Shown: positions 16,522 through 25,048 of the stretch, one piece after another
Layout of the letters: each line of letters starts with the position of its first letter
How positions within the stretch are numbered: the first letter of the stretch is position 1
NCBI GenBank assembly: GCA_947446645.1
Contig: CANFHA010000028.1
Location: 1-41,816, forward strand
Direction of reading: 5' to 3'
From: Chitinophagaceae bacterium
GTDB lineage: Bacteria > Bacteroidota > Bacteroidia > Chitinophagales > Chitinophagaceae
Length of the DNA stretch: 41,816 bases
Notes under the pieces: model-generated
What the model was told of the DNA's origin: nothing
What the model saw: only the letters and a program-made list of their open reading frames with translations
The model's database searches: none
Translations under genes and position numbers: made by a program

Positions 16522-16720
16522 GGAAGTGAAAAGTGATAACCAAAAACCAAAAAGTAATTGAGGTGTGGTGAGTGGGAGAAGGGTAGCGTGAAAACTCCTC
16601 GTTTGCTACAGCCTGTTCTGATTTTTTCGGGAAGATGGTATAGATTATGCGGTGTTTATTGTAGGCTGCGCTATGGCTCAACATATCCCCAAATTCATTA
16701 CTTTTATTCAAAGGTTTTCC

Positions 16721-17173
16721 ATGAGCAGCATATTTAATGAACAGGATAAGAAGGAGCTTTTAAAGCGCATTGAAAAGCTATCTCCCGCCAACCCTTCGCT
16801 TTGGGGCAAGATGAGCGTTAGCCAGATGCTCACACATAACACCAAAGGAATTAAAATGACTTCAGGTGAGTTAAAGCCACGGAGAGTGCCTTTTCCTGTA
16901 AACATAATAGGCAGGCTCATAAAAAACAGGGTGCTGGCGGCAGGAGACCTTAGAAAAAACGCACCTACAGCACCTGAGTTAACTATCAGCGACACCAGAG
17001 ATTTTGAGCAGGAAAAAGTGAAATTAATAGCTGCCGTGAATGATGTTTATACAATGGGTAAAACTGGTATAAAACCCGATCTTCATCCTTTTTTTGGTAA
17101 AATGACACAAAAGGAGTGGGGGATACTTACCTACAAACATCTCGACCATCATCTAAGGCAGTTCGGAGCATAA
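16721..17173 (+). CDS. DUF1569/DinB-like protein
   Basis: A 150-residue cytoplasmic protein. The pattern LWGKMSVSQMLTHNTKGIKMTSGEL (about 29-53) and the closing LTYKHLDHHLRQFGA fit DUF1569, a branch of the DinB/YfiT four-helix superfamily. Histidines in SQMLTHN and KHLDHHLRQ are at the places where metal ligands occur in the superfamily. The reaction is unknown; relatives include thiol S-transferases. The ATG at 16721 is chosen over one at 16652 because it has AAAGG eight bases upstream and starts the family homology. It converges with dnaE2. Confidence 0.75.
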   Translation: MSSIFNEQDKKELLKRIEKLSPANPSLWGKMSVSQMLTHNTKGIKMTSGELKPRRVPFPVNIIGRLIKNRVLAAGDLRKNAPTAPELTISDTRDFEQEKVKLIAAVNDVYTMGKTGIKPDLHPFFGKMTQKEWGILTYKHLDHHLRQFGA

Positions 17174-17202
17174 GCTGGCGTTTGCCGCTACAACTGCTAA
17201 CT

Positions 17203-17216
17203 GCCTCAGGTGAGGC
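17203..17216. other. Short hairpin between convergent genes
   Basis: GCCTCA-GG-TGAGGC is a perfect 6-bp inverted repeat in the 53-bp gap between the DUF1569 gene and dnaE2. It lacks a T-tract on both strands, so it may be a weak terminator or chance. Confidence 0.3.
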
Positions 17217-17226
17217 CGGGCATATA

Positions 17227-20200
17227 CTATTTGAAATTCCTTCCTCCATGAAATATTTCTGCCTGTAACGCTATGTTGCGCTGCACTCTTTTGTCCTGTG
17301 TTTTATAATTTTCCATATCCTTTTCATCGGCCCGGGATGGCGTTGCTAATTGGGGATTTTCATTTTTTGTTTTAGTTAGTTTCTGGAACAACCCCGAAAC
17401 GTTACTACATCTCTTTACGATCACATGAGTAACCTCTCCTTCTATTTGCAACTTACCTTCCACCATCAGCAACCGCGATTGCAGTATTTCTTTGCGATAT
17501 TGATCGAATATTTTGTTGAAGACAACAAGATTGGCAATTCCCGTTTCATCTTCAAGCGTAATGAATACAATTCCGCCGGCCGTTCCCGGTCTTTGTCGCA
17601 CCAGCACCAGTCCGGCAACTTTTACTATTGCGCCATCCGTCAACTGGCGAAGATTGTTGTTTGCTGTAACCTGGAGCATGAATAGTTTTTCCCTGACAAA
17701 GCTCACCGGGTGCGCTTTTACTGATAATGCCATAGTACTGTAATCCTGAATTACATGCTCTGGTAAGGTCATTACAGGCAATTGTATTCCTTGTTCTGAT
17801 GCTGCTTCCGGTTGTTGGCCTGTGTACATGCCTGTAGGGCGGTCACTCAATGCCGATACCTCCCACAACGCCTGTCGCCTGTCTAAACCTATAGACCTGA
17901 ACGCATCTGCATCAGCCAGCTTCTCCAGCGCAGCAATAGGTATACCCGCATCACGCAGTTCGGGTATGCATTTAAAAGGTGCATTTCTTGCAGATAACAG
18001 CGCCTTTATGTCTTCCTCTTTCAATCCCTTTACTTGCCGGAAACCTAAACGCAGCGGGCAATACTTCCCTTTTTGTATGTCAAGAGTATTATCCCATGAG
18101 GAGTAGTTGATGTCCACCGGCAATATTTCAACACCATGATTTGCTGCGTCAATTACTATTTGTGCAGGCTGGTAAAAACCCATAGGCTGGCTATTAAGCA
18201 ATGCTGCTGCAAAAATATCAGGATAATAGCATTTGATCCATGACGACACATATACCAATAAGGCAAAGCTGGCTGCATGGCTTTCGGGAAAGCCATAGCT
18301 GCCAAAACCTTCTAATTGCTTGAATACCCTGTTAGCAAACTCTTCTGTATAACCTTTTGCCACCATGCCGCCTACCAGCTTTCTATGCCAGTCGCTCACC
18401 TTGCCTTTTGCTTTAAAGGTTGCCATGCTTCTGCGCAGGCCATCTGCTTCGGCAGGGCTAAAGCCTGCTGCTACAATTGCTATTTCCATAGCCTGCTCCT
18501 GGAAAAGCGGCACGCCTAATGTGCGCCCCAGTATCGCTTTTAGTTCCTCTTTCGGATATTCTACGGGTTCTTTCCCTTCACGCCTTCGCAGATAAGGGTG
18601 TACCATGTCGCCCTGTATAGGCCCCGGCCTTACTATGGCTACTTCAATCACCAGATCGTAAAAGTTTTTGGGTCGCAGGCGTGGCAGCATAGACATCTGC
18701 GCCCTGCTTTCTATCTGGAATACACCAATCGTATCTGCCCTGCTTATCATTTCATATACAGCAGGGTCTTCCCGTTCATTTATATTAGCTAGTGTCAGGT
18801 TTACATCATAGTGCTGCCGGGCAAGAGCAAATGCCTTTTGTATGCAGGTAAGCATACCCAGTGCCAGCACGTCCACTTTCAAAAACCCCAAAGCCTCAAT
18901 GTCATTTTTATTCCATTCAATACAAGTACGGTCTTCCATACGGGCGTTTAGTATCGGGCATAAATCAGTCAATTTTCCATTCGTCATTACAAAGCCGCCG
19001 GTATGTTGGCCTAATTGCCGCGGAAAGCCTATATACTGCCTGGTAAGTTCCAGTACTTTTTTCAGATGAGGGTCATTGGCATCAAAACCATCACCGGAAA
19101 CATGCTGGCCATTGTGCCATTCATCTGTAAATTCCCATGATGCTTTAGAAAGCAGGTTTATTGTATCCGTAGCCATTCCCATTGCTTTCGCTACATCGCG
19201 CACAGCGCCCTTGTAGTGCACTTCTGTCACTGTAGCTACTATGGCTGCCCGGTCACGTCCGTATTTCCGGTAAATGTATTGTATCACTTCTTCCCGCCTT
19301 TCATGCTCAAAGTCCACGTCAATATCAGGCGGTTCATCGCGCGCATCCGACATAAACCGGGCAAACAACAATTTGAATTTGGAAGGGTTTACTGAAGTAA
19401 TACCCAGGCAAAAGCAGACTACAGAATTTGCCGCAGAGCCACGCCCCTGGCATAAAATGTTCTTACCCCTGGCAAAATGAACAAAATCATATACGGTAAG
19501 AAAATAGGCAGCATAGTTTTTACGTTCTATAAAATCCAGCTCATACTGAATAGTTTCTTTAAGGCCTGGTGTCATGGCATCACCCAGTTTCTCTTTCGCG
19601 CCTTCCCATGTCAGGTGTATAAGTTCCTCTTGTGGTGTTCTGCCTTCGCTCGTTATTTCTTCGGGGTAAATATATTGTAATTCATCCAGGGAGAATTGGC
19701 AGGCATTGGCAATTTCCTGTGTCAGCACGATAGCATCAGGGTATTGCCGGAAAAGACGCTGCATTTCGTTGATAGGCTTCAGGTGTCTTTCCGCGTTCTG
19801 GTATAGCAGGAAGCCTGCATTATAGATCGTGCATTTTTCGCGGATACACGTAAGAACATCCTGCAGTTCCCTGCGTTCGCGGTTATGATAATGCACATCA
19901 TTTGTAGCTGCCATAGGAATACCTGTATCATTCGCCAGCTCCTGGATCCGATAAAGCATTTTGCTGTCATTAGCCCGGTAGGAACGTATTGCACCAAGAT
20001 AAAGTTGGTTACCCAATGCCTGCCTGTATTGCTGCAGATCTGTTATAAATTCCTCTTCAAATTCATAGTTCAGGTTTAAAGATGAAGGCGGAATGACGAT
20101 AAACTTTATTCCTTCAGCATATCGAAACACATCTGCTTTGCTTAAATGACATTGACCTTTTTCCGTGCAAAGCTTGCCTTTGGATAACAATGCTGATAGC

Positions 20201-20460
20201 CGCGCATACGCTGCCTTATTGGTTGGATAGGCCAACAGGCTTGCACCATCCAGCAAATCAAGCCTGCAGGCGGGTATGATCCGGATATCTTTGTTTTTTG
20301 CAGCAATATGCGCACGCACTATGCCTGCCAGCGTATTGCGGTCTGTTATGGCTATTTCTTTATAACCTAGTGCTGCTGCCTGTTCTACAATTTCTTCAGG
20401 GTGTGATCCGCCCCTTAAAAAGCTGAAATTCGTTGTGATCTGTAATTCTGTATAGCTCAT
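17227..20460 (-). CDS. dnaE2: Error-prone DNA polymerase III alpha subunit DnaE2 (ImuC)
   Basis: A 1077-residue C-family polymerase. An N-terminal PHP domain starts YTELQITTNFSFLRGGSHPEE, the form typical of DnaE2. The palm carries the catalytic acidic motif PDIDVDFEHERREE (about 375-388), followed by YGRDRAAIVATVTEV, the finger region and the HhH segment, then an OB-fold near the end (VKVAGLVLVRQRPGTAGGIVFITLEDETG). Length matches DnaE2 (about 1,050-1,080), shorter than replicative DnaE. With ImuA and ImuB it forms the mutasome that copies past DNA damage and causes SOS-linked mutations. It lies 6 bases after imuB and is the last gene of the cassette. Confidence 0.93.
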   Translation of the reverse strand: MSYTELQITTNFSFLRGGSHPEEIVEQAAALGYKEIAITDRNTLAGIVRAHIAAKNKDIRIIPACRLDLLDGASLLAYPTNKAAYARLSALLSKGKLCTEKGQCHLSKADVFRYAEGIKFIVIPPSSLNLNYEFEEEFITDLQQYRQALGNQLYLGAIRSYRANDSKMLYRIQELANDTGIPMAATNDVHYHNRERRELQDVLTCIREKCTIYNAGFLLYQNAERHLKPINEMQRLFRQYPDAIVLTQEIANACQFSLDELQYIYPEEITSEGRTPQEELIHLTWEGAKEKLGDAMTPGLKETIQYELDFIERKNYAAYFLTVYDFVHFARGKNILCQGRGSAANSVVCFCLGITSVNPSKFKLLFARFMSDARDEPPDIDVDFEHERREEVIQYIYRKYGRDRAAIVATVTEVHYKGAVRDVAKAMGMATDTINLLSKASWEFTDEWHNGQHVSGDGFDANDPHLKKVLELTRQYIGFPRQLGQHTGGFVMTNGKLTDLCPILNARMEDRTCIEWNKNDIEALGFLKVDVLALGMLTCIQKAFALARQHYDVNLTLANINEREDPAVYEMISRADTIGVFQIESRAQMSMLPRLRPKNFYDLVIEVAIVRPGPIQGDMVHPYLRRREGKEPVEYPKEELKAILGRTLGVPLFQEQAMEIAIVAAGFSPAEADGLRRSMATFKAKGKVSDWHRKLVGGMVAKGYTEEFANRVFKQLEGFGSYGFPESHAASFALLVYVSSWIKCYYPDIFAAALLNSQPMGFYQPAQIVIDAANHGVEILPVDINYSSWDNTLDIQKGKYCPLRLGFRQVKGLKEEDIKALLSARNAPFKCIPELRDAGIPIAALEKLADADAFRSIGLDRRQALWEVSALSDRPTGMYTGQQPEAASEQGIQLPVMTLPEHVIQDYSTMALSVKAHPVSFVREKLFMLQVTANNNLRQLTDGAIVKVAGLVLVRQRPGTAGGIVFITLEDETGIANLVVFNKIFDQYRKEILQSRLLMVEGKLQIEGEVTHVIVKRCSNVSGLFQKLTKTKNENPQLATPSRADEKDMENYKTQDKRVQRNIALQAEIFHGGRNFK

Positions 20461-20466
20461 ATGCTG

Positions 20467-21963
20467 TTATGCGAAAAATCCGTGAATAAACCATTGTGGA
20501 TCACCCTGCTTATAACTGCCTGATCTGAATACCCAGTACCGTGCACCTTTCTCATCTTCAATGCAATAATAATCCCGGTATAGCCCGTGCTGCAGCCACC
20601 ATTCCTGCTCTATTCTTTCAGGGCCGTCTGCTTTGCTTACGTTATGCAGCTCACCTTTGTAGCGAAACAACATGGGCGGGTAATCCGGCATTGGTACGGT
20701 TACTTCTATTATTTCAGGAGCAGGCAGCAGATGCACAGGGCGTGGCAGGTCTGTTCTCCAGCTTATTAGTGGCTGCTCCAAAAGAGACGTTGCAAGTTTA
20801 ACCGACCGCTCTGGCCAGTAATGTTCATCCGGCAAATACCTGTGAATGCTGTTCATGCCCAATTTGCCTGCTATCCTGTCCAGTAATTCTCCTATAGCTG
20901 TACCGTTGCCACCTTCAGAAAAATTCCAAAGTGCGTCCTGTACTGCTGATATATCTTCCACTACAGGAGCATCTATAGTAAACACTTCGATGCCTAGTGC
21001 TGGTTCAATAGTGGCTATTTTCTGTTCAAACAACTTGAACAGGTGATTTGCATTTCGTGATGGCCGGCTGGTGCCGGTCTCTATTTGTTTAACTGCTCCA
21101 TCGATCCGGTAACATTTAAATACACACTTTCGTAATCCCTTTTCTTCTTTGGCAAGCCGCAGGCAGAGTTTTTCAAGTAATTGTTTCAATGCTATTTCAA
21201 TGCCTGTTGCTGTTCTTATTGGTTCAAGGCTGGGTAGTCTTTCCTGGTAAGGCTCTATGGGTTGTATAGGGTGGATAGCTTCATATTCCTGCCCTAGTGC
21301 CTGGTCCAGCCTTTTGAGTAGTACATCTCCAAAACGCCTGCGTAATGCTTTGCGTGGCATCTTAATAAAATCCTTGATTTGGTACAACCCTAACTTATTT
21401 AGCCGTTCCAGTACAGAAGTGTCAAGCCGCAATGCCGCCGGAGGCAGCGGATGCAACGCCTCCAGTTGACCATACCTTTCAACAATTTGTGAGACTTTGC
21501 CATAGCGGGAAACAGCCCATGCTGTTCCAATTGTATCTGCAATTGCTACTCTTACATCATATCCAAAGCCGCTCAGTTTGGCAATGATGTCCTTCAGGTA
21601 AGATGGCTCACCTCCCCACAGATGCGGACAGCCGCTTACATCGAGTATCAATCCGTCAGGTATATCAACTGCTACAACAGGGGTGTATCTCAGGCACCAT
21701 TCAGCAAGAGCATTCAGTAATTTCTCCGTTAACTCAGGCTTATCGTCTAAAACCTGCAAGGTGGGCAGGATAGCACGGCAGTCTGCAACAACCATGTTCA
21801 CATCTATGCCTTTTTCCTGCGCAGCTGCATTTGCTGCCTTTATCACCATGCGTCCATGTTCAGGTGCGGCCATAACAAAAGGAATATCCTTTAGCTCCGG
21901 CTGGCGGCGTATCATCCAATCCGTTTTTAAATGACGGAACCATATTGCTATATATCTGCGCAT
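20467..21963 (-). CDS. imuB: ImuB-like inactive Y-family polymerase homologue
   Basis: A 498-residue Y-family polymerase relative. The place of the first catalytic acidic motif reads YIAIWFRHLKTDW, and that of the second reads VAVDIPDGLILDVSGC in place of the usual SIDE core, so the metal-binding acids appear lost, as is known for ImuB. The remaining palm, thumb HhH (LNKLGLYQIKDFIKMPRKAL) and little-finger regions are kept. ImuB serves as the adaptor that binds the sliding clamp, ImuA and DnaE2. The C terminus WVFRSGSYKQGDPQWFIHGFFA is usual in this family. It begins one base after the imuA stop region and ends 6 bases before dnaE2, so the three are one operon. Confidence 0.9.
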   Translation of the reverse strand: MRRYIAIWFRHLKTDWMIRRQPELKDIPFVMAAPEHGRMVIKAANAAAQEKGIDVNMVVADCRAILPTLQVLDDKPELTEKLLNALAEWCLRYTPVVAVDIPDGLILDVSGCPHLWGGEPSYLKDIIAKLSGFGYDVRVAIADTIGTAWAVSRYGKVSQIVERYGQLEALHPLPPAALRLDTSVLERLNKLGLYQIKDFIKMPRKALRRRFGDVLLKRLDQALGQEYEAIHPIQPIEPYQERLPSLEPIRTATGIEIALKQLLEKLCLRLAKEEKGLRKCVFKCYRIDGAVKQIETGTSRPSRNANHLFKLFEQKIATIEPALGIEVFTIDAPVVEDISAVQDALWNFSEGGNGTAIGELLDRIAGKLGMNSIHRYLPDEHYWPERSVKLATSLLEQPLISWRTDLPRPVHLLPAPEIIEVTVPMPDYPPMLFRYKGELHNVSKADGPERIEQEWWLQHGLYRDYYCIEDEKGARYWVFRSGSYKQGDPQWFIHGFFA

Positions 21964-21964
21964 A

Positions 21965-22690
21965 CTATCCGGCTTTTCTTTTTTGAATTTCTGTATCCGT
22001 GAATGCCTGCCGGTTAATGTACCTGAATTGTCCTGCCGAACATTCTATTTGCCATGAACCCGGCTTGCCGTTCCTTACTTTAAGCAACTGCACATTCCAG
22101 CGGGGGAAGCCTGTTCCCGGTATTCCATAAGTTTCACTAATGATTGGCTTTATGTTCCACCTGCTGACGCATGCGGTAACATTTTCAATCTTTGGGTTAT
22201 ATCGGTGTATAAATCCGGTTACCCTGCTTTGCTCCACGGCAAGCTGCAATCTCCTTGATTCGGTAAATGACAGTTCGCTTAACTCGCCTATGACCGTAGA
22301 TACCGCATCGCATTTTAAAGCTTCTTCTATTGCCCAAAGCACATCTTTTTGCCGCCACAGATCAATGAAAATGATTCGCTCCGGTTCTATCCCGAAAGCA
22401 TTCAATGCCGGTGGGAATATTGTTCTTTTATTACTTACCCATAGGGTGGTGCCTTTGTTCACTAACTGGCTTATCAGCGCAGCTATAAATCCATTAGTAG
22501 CTGCGGCATCTTCTTTTGCATGGCTGATAAATTCATGTACTGCACCCAATGGGAATGCCTGGCCCGGAAATGCCTTTTCCATTTCCCATAGGCCGGTATT
22601 GAGGCGAAGTCCCGATACCTTTTTAGGCCTTTGCATGGAAAGCACTTCCTTTTGCAGTTGTTGAATAATATCCTGTTTAGTTGCTTGCAC
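21965..22690 (-). CDS. imuA: ImuA-like RecA-related protein
   Basis: A 241-residue ImuA protein, distantly related to RecA. Family strings are MEKAFPGQAFPLGAVHEFIS near residue 32, the strand TTLWVSNKRTIFPPALNAFGIEPERIIFIDL and GELSELSFTESRRLQLAVEQSRVTGF. The P-loop position reads SHAKEDAAATNGF with no GKT/S, so it probably does not hydrolyse ATP in the RecA way. ImuA is thought to help ImuB and DnaE2 at damaged DNA and is related to cell-division control in some bacteria. The start is a GTG at 22690; no in-frame ATG lies close upstream. The promoter region is shared with the divergent LexA-like gene, which contains the likely operators. Confidence 0.87.
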   Translation of the reverse strand: MQATKQDIIQQLQKEVLSMQRPKKVSGLRLNTGLWEMEKAFPGQAFPLGAVHEFISHAKEDAAATNGFIAALISQLVNKGTTLWVSNKRTIFPPALNAFGIEPERIIFIDLWRQKDVLWAIEEALKCDAVSTVIGELSELSFTESRRLQLAVEQSRVTGFIHRYNPKIENVTACVSRWNIKPIISETYGIPGTGFPRWNVQLLKVRNGKPGSWQIECSAGQFRYINRQAFTDTEIQKRKAG

Positions 22691-22714
22691 TATTTAAAAA
22701 ATCATTTACATTTG
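22685..22714 (+). promoter_or_regulatory. Promoter of the LexA-like regulator gene
   Basis: TTG (22685-22687), a 19-base spacer and TACATTTG (22707-22714) match the Bacteroidota -33/-7 consensus exactly. The -7 end overlaps the first palindrome, and the -33 part overlaps the start of imuA. Transcription would begin near 22718-22721, inside the palindrome. Confidence 0.65.
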
Positions 22715-22730
22715 TTGCTGATAGCAACAA
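22712..22730. promoter_or_regulatory. Likely LexA-like operator, palindrome 1
   Basis: TTGTTGCT-GAT-AGCAACAA is a perfect 8-bp inverted repeat with a 3-base centre, located between the divergent imuA and regulator genes. Its overlap with the regulator's -7 element suits autorepression and shut-off of the imu operon. Confidence 0.6.
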
Positions 22731-22733
22731 TAG

Positions 22734-22754
22734 GTTGTTTCCAATAATAACAAC
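22734..22754. promoter_or_regulatory. Likely LexA-like operator, palindrome 2
   Basis: GTTGTT (22734-22739) and AACAAC (22749-22754) form a second inverted repeat with a 9-base spacer, using the same GTTG-type half-site as palindrome 1. It ends 5 bases before the regulator ATG. Confidence 0.45.
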
Positions 22755-22759
22755 ATAAA

Positions 22760-23572
22760 ATGATGCCTCCAAAGATTTTTTTCCACAATAACATTCGTTT
22801 TCTACGGGAACGCCGGAAAATAAGCCAGGAACAACTGTCTGGAGAACTGGATCTGTCCAGGAACAAGTTGCAGGCATTGGAGTCCGGCAAAACCGTAAAT
22901 CCGTCTGCAATGGATTTTATTAAATTTTCGGATTTTTTTAAAGTAAGTGTGGACAGCCTGTTAAAGATTGACCTGTCGAGATTAGGGGAGCTGAAGCTTA
23001 AAGAACTGCTTGCCGGCAATGATGTGTATATGATGGGCAGTAAAATAAGGGTGCTGGCAATAACTGTAGATAAGGAAAATAAGGAAAATGCCGAATATGT
23101 GCCTGTGAAGGCAAAAGCAGGCTATATGACAGGCTACAATGACCCTGAGTTCATTGCGGGGCTACCTAAGATCAATTTGCCAAACCTGCCTAAATCGGGC
23201 ACATTCAGGATGTTTCCCACCACAGGTGATTCAATGTTGCCGATACCGGAGAACAGCGATGTAATTGCTCAGTATGTTGAAGATTGGACAAGCCTTAAAC
23301 CCGATACAGCCTGCATTGTTATCCTGAAAGGCCAGCAGGATTTTGTTTTTAAGCTGGTTAGTATTCATGCTCATGGCGAAGTACTACTCAAGTCATTGAA
23401 CCGTAGTTATGTGCCATATACCGTGAAGACAGAGGATATACTGGAGATATGGAAATATTACAAACACCAGACTGGTACATTACCCCAACCTGAAACTGAT
23501 TTGCAAGAGTTGAAAACATTGATTTTAGAGTTGGGAAACAATTGGAATGGTGGTCTGAAAAAAAATAATTGA
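22760..23572 (+). CDS. LexA-like repressor (XRE helix-turn-helix plus S24 autoprotease)
   Basis: A 270-residue regulator. An N-terminal XRE helix-turn-helix (about 10-70; ERRKISQEQLSGELDLSRNKLQALESG) is followed by a coiled link and a LexA/S24 peptidase domain. The cleavage-site Ala-Gly is seen in VKAKAGYMTGY (A120-G121), the nucleophile serine in TTGDSMLP (S158) and the general-base lysine in DFVFKLV (K198). Spacing between them (37 and 40) is close to E. coli LexA (34 and 37). This is therefore a phage-repressor-like LexA substitute that should cut itself after RecA activation. It is divergent from imuA-imuB-dnaE2, with palindromes between, so it is very likely their SOS-type repressor. Start ATG at 22760; an adjacent ATG at 22763 is also possible. 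Confidence 0.88.
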   Translation: MMPPKIFFHNNIRFLRERRKISQEQLSGELDLSRNKLQALESGKTVNPSAMDFIKFSDFFKVSVDSLLKIDLSRLGELKLKELLAGNDVYMMGSKIRVLAITVDKENKENAEYVPVKAKAGYMTGYNDPEFIAGLPKINLPNLPKSGTFRMFPTTGDSMLPIPENSDVIAQYVEDWTSLKPDTACIVILKGQQDFVFKLVSIHAHGEVLLKSLNRSYVPYTVKTEDILEIWKYYKHQTGTLPQPETDLQELKTLILELGNNWNGGLKKNN

Positions 23573-23597
23573 AGTAAGTAGTTGATTCATGGCAGCA

Positions 23598-24836
23598 CTA
23601 TTTAGTAGATAGCTTTTTGTAGAGTTTACCTATGGTCAGCCCCTGTACAATAATAGAGAATATTACAACCATGTATGTTATTGTAACGAATAAGTCTCTA
23701 TGCATTTCTACAGGTAGTGATAATGCAAGCGCAACAGACAGGCCACCTCTGAGCCCACCCCAGGTAAGTATTGCAATGGCATTTTTCTCAAAATCTATTT
23801 TACGTCGTAGTATGATAACAGGGATTGCCACCGACATCCATCGTGCAAAAAGTACAATGGCTACAGATATAACACCAATTATCATTATCGTACTGTTTAT
23901 TTTCAAGACCAGCATTTCAAATCCTAAAAGCATGAACAATAATGCGTTTAATATTTCATCAATAAGCTCCCAGAATTTATTCAGGTATTGCTGTGTAATA
24001 TCTGATATGCCGGATTCACGTCCTTTATTACCAATGACTATTCCTGCCACCACCATGGCCAGCGGACCGGAGATGTGTAATTTGTCGGCCAGCAAATAGC
24101 CACCCATTACTATGGCAATGGTAATAAGTACTTCCACCTCATACTTATCTATGGACTTAAGAGCAAAATAGCCCATATAGCCAAGCAGCAAACCGTAAAG
24201 TAACCCGCCGCCCGCTTCTCTCATGAACAACAGTGCGATGTCCACTGCCGATAGCTTATCAAAACCTGTTTGAGCCACTTCCAGTATAGTTATAAAAACA
24301 ACTACAGCAACACCGTCATTAAATAGTGATTCACCTGCAATTTTTATCTCCAGTGATTTTTTGATGCCTGCCTTTTTTAATATTGCCAGTACCGCTATAG
24401 GGTCCGTAGGAGAAATGAGGGCGGCAAAAAGCAGGCAATAGATATAAGCAACATCAAGATGGAATGCCGCCAATAAAAAATACAAAAGTGTACCAATAAG
24501 AAAGGTTGATATAACTACACCGAAAGTAGCGAGCGATAGAATGGGCAATCTTTGCTTCTGTAAGCTATTGGCATCAATATGCATAGACCCTGCAAACAAC
24601 AGGAAGCTAAGCATACCGTTCATAAGCAGGTTATGGAAATCTATAGATGTGACAATGTGAATCAAATCCTCAGAGAGCTTTGGCAACAAGTGGGCTGTTA
24701 CTAATAACAGGGAAGAAGTTACTAGGGACAAAACCATTATACCCACCGTTGGCGGCCACTTGATAAATCTGTGATTGATATATGAAAATAAAGCAGCCAG
24801 GCAAATAATAAACACAAATATTTCAAATTGCTGCAT
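23598..24836 (-). CDS. Na+(K+)/H+ antiporter, CPA1/NhaP type
   Basis: A 412-residue membrane protein with about twelve hydrophobic helices. The ion-binding region reads YIYCLLFAALISPTDPIAVLAILKKAGIKKSL followed by GESLFNDGVAVVVF (about 133-175), the CPA1 signature containing the paired N-D of the transport site; WGGLRGGLSVALALSLP lies near residue 365. This family exchanges sodium or potassium for protons across the inner membrane for pH and salt control. No large C-terminal cytoplasmic regulatory domain is present. It converges on the LexA-like gene, with 25 bp between and no clear terminator. Ion preference is not determined. Confidence 0.88.
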   Translation of the reverse strand: MQQFEIFVFIICLAALFSYINHRFIKWPPTVGIMVLSLVTSSLLLVTAHLLPKLSEDLIHIVTSIDFHNLLMNGMLSFLLFAGSMHIDANSLQKQRLPILSLATFGVVISTFLIGTLLYFLLAAFHLDVAYIYCLLFAALISPTDPIAVLAILKKAGIKKSLEIKIAGESLFNDGVAVVVFITILEVAQTGFDKLSAVDIALLFMREAGGGLLYGLLLGYMGYFALKSIDKYEVEVLITIAIVMGGYLLADKLHISGPLAMVVAGIVIGNKGRESGISDITQQYLNKFWELIDEILNALLFMLLGFEMLVLKINSTIMIIGVISVAIVLFARWMSVAIPVIILRRKIDFEKNAIAILTWGGLRGGLSVALALSLPVEMHRDLFVTITYMVVIFSIIVQGLTIGKLYKKLSTK

Positions 24837-25048
24837 GGAGACGCTTTTTTTAAAAGTAGGAAAAAGTTTTTACGAATGTGCCTGTACAAGAGGTTTGGTG
24901 GCATCGTTTGTGAGCAAAAGCGCAAAATGTATCAATGAAAACAAATTGCATAATCCGCGGGTGAAACAATATTGATGATATACTTTGGGTGCAAACAAGC
25001 TGTGGGCTTTGTGTTTTTATACCTTAGTGGAATAGATGTCAGATCGCA

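Noticed and set aside
22140..22664. 174-codon plus-strand frame opposite imuA
   Set aside because: Shadow of imuA with serine/asparagine-rich composition; no signal or domain.
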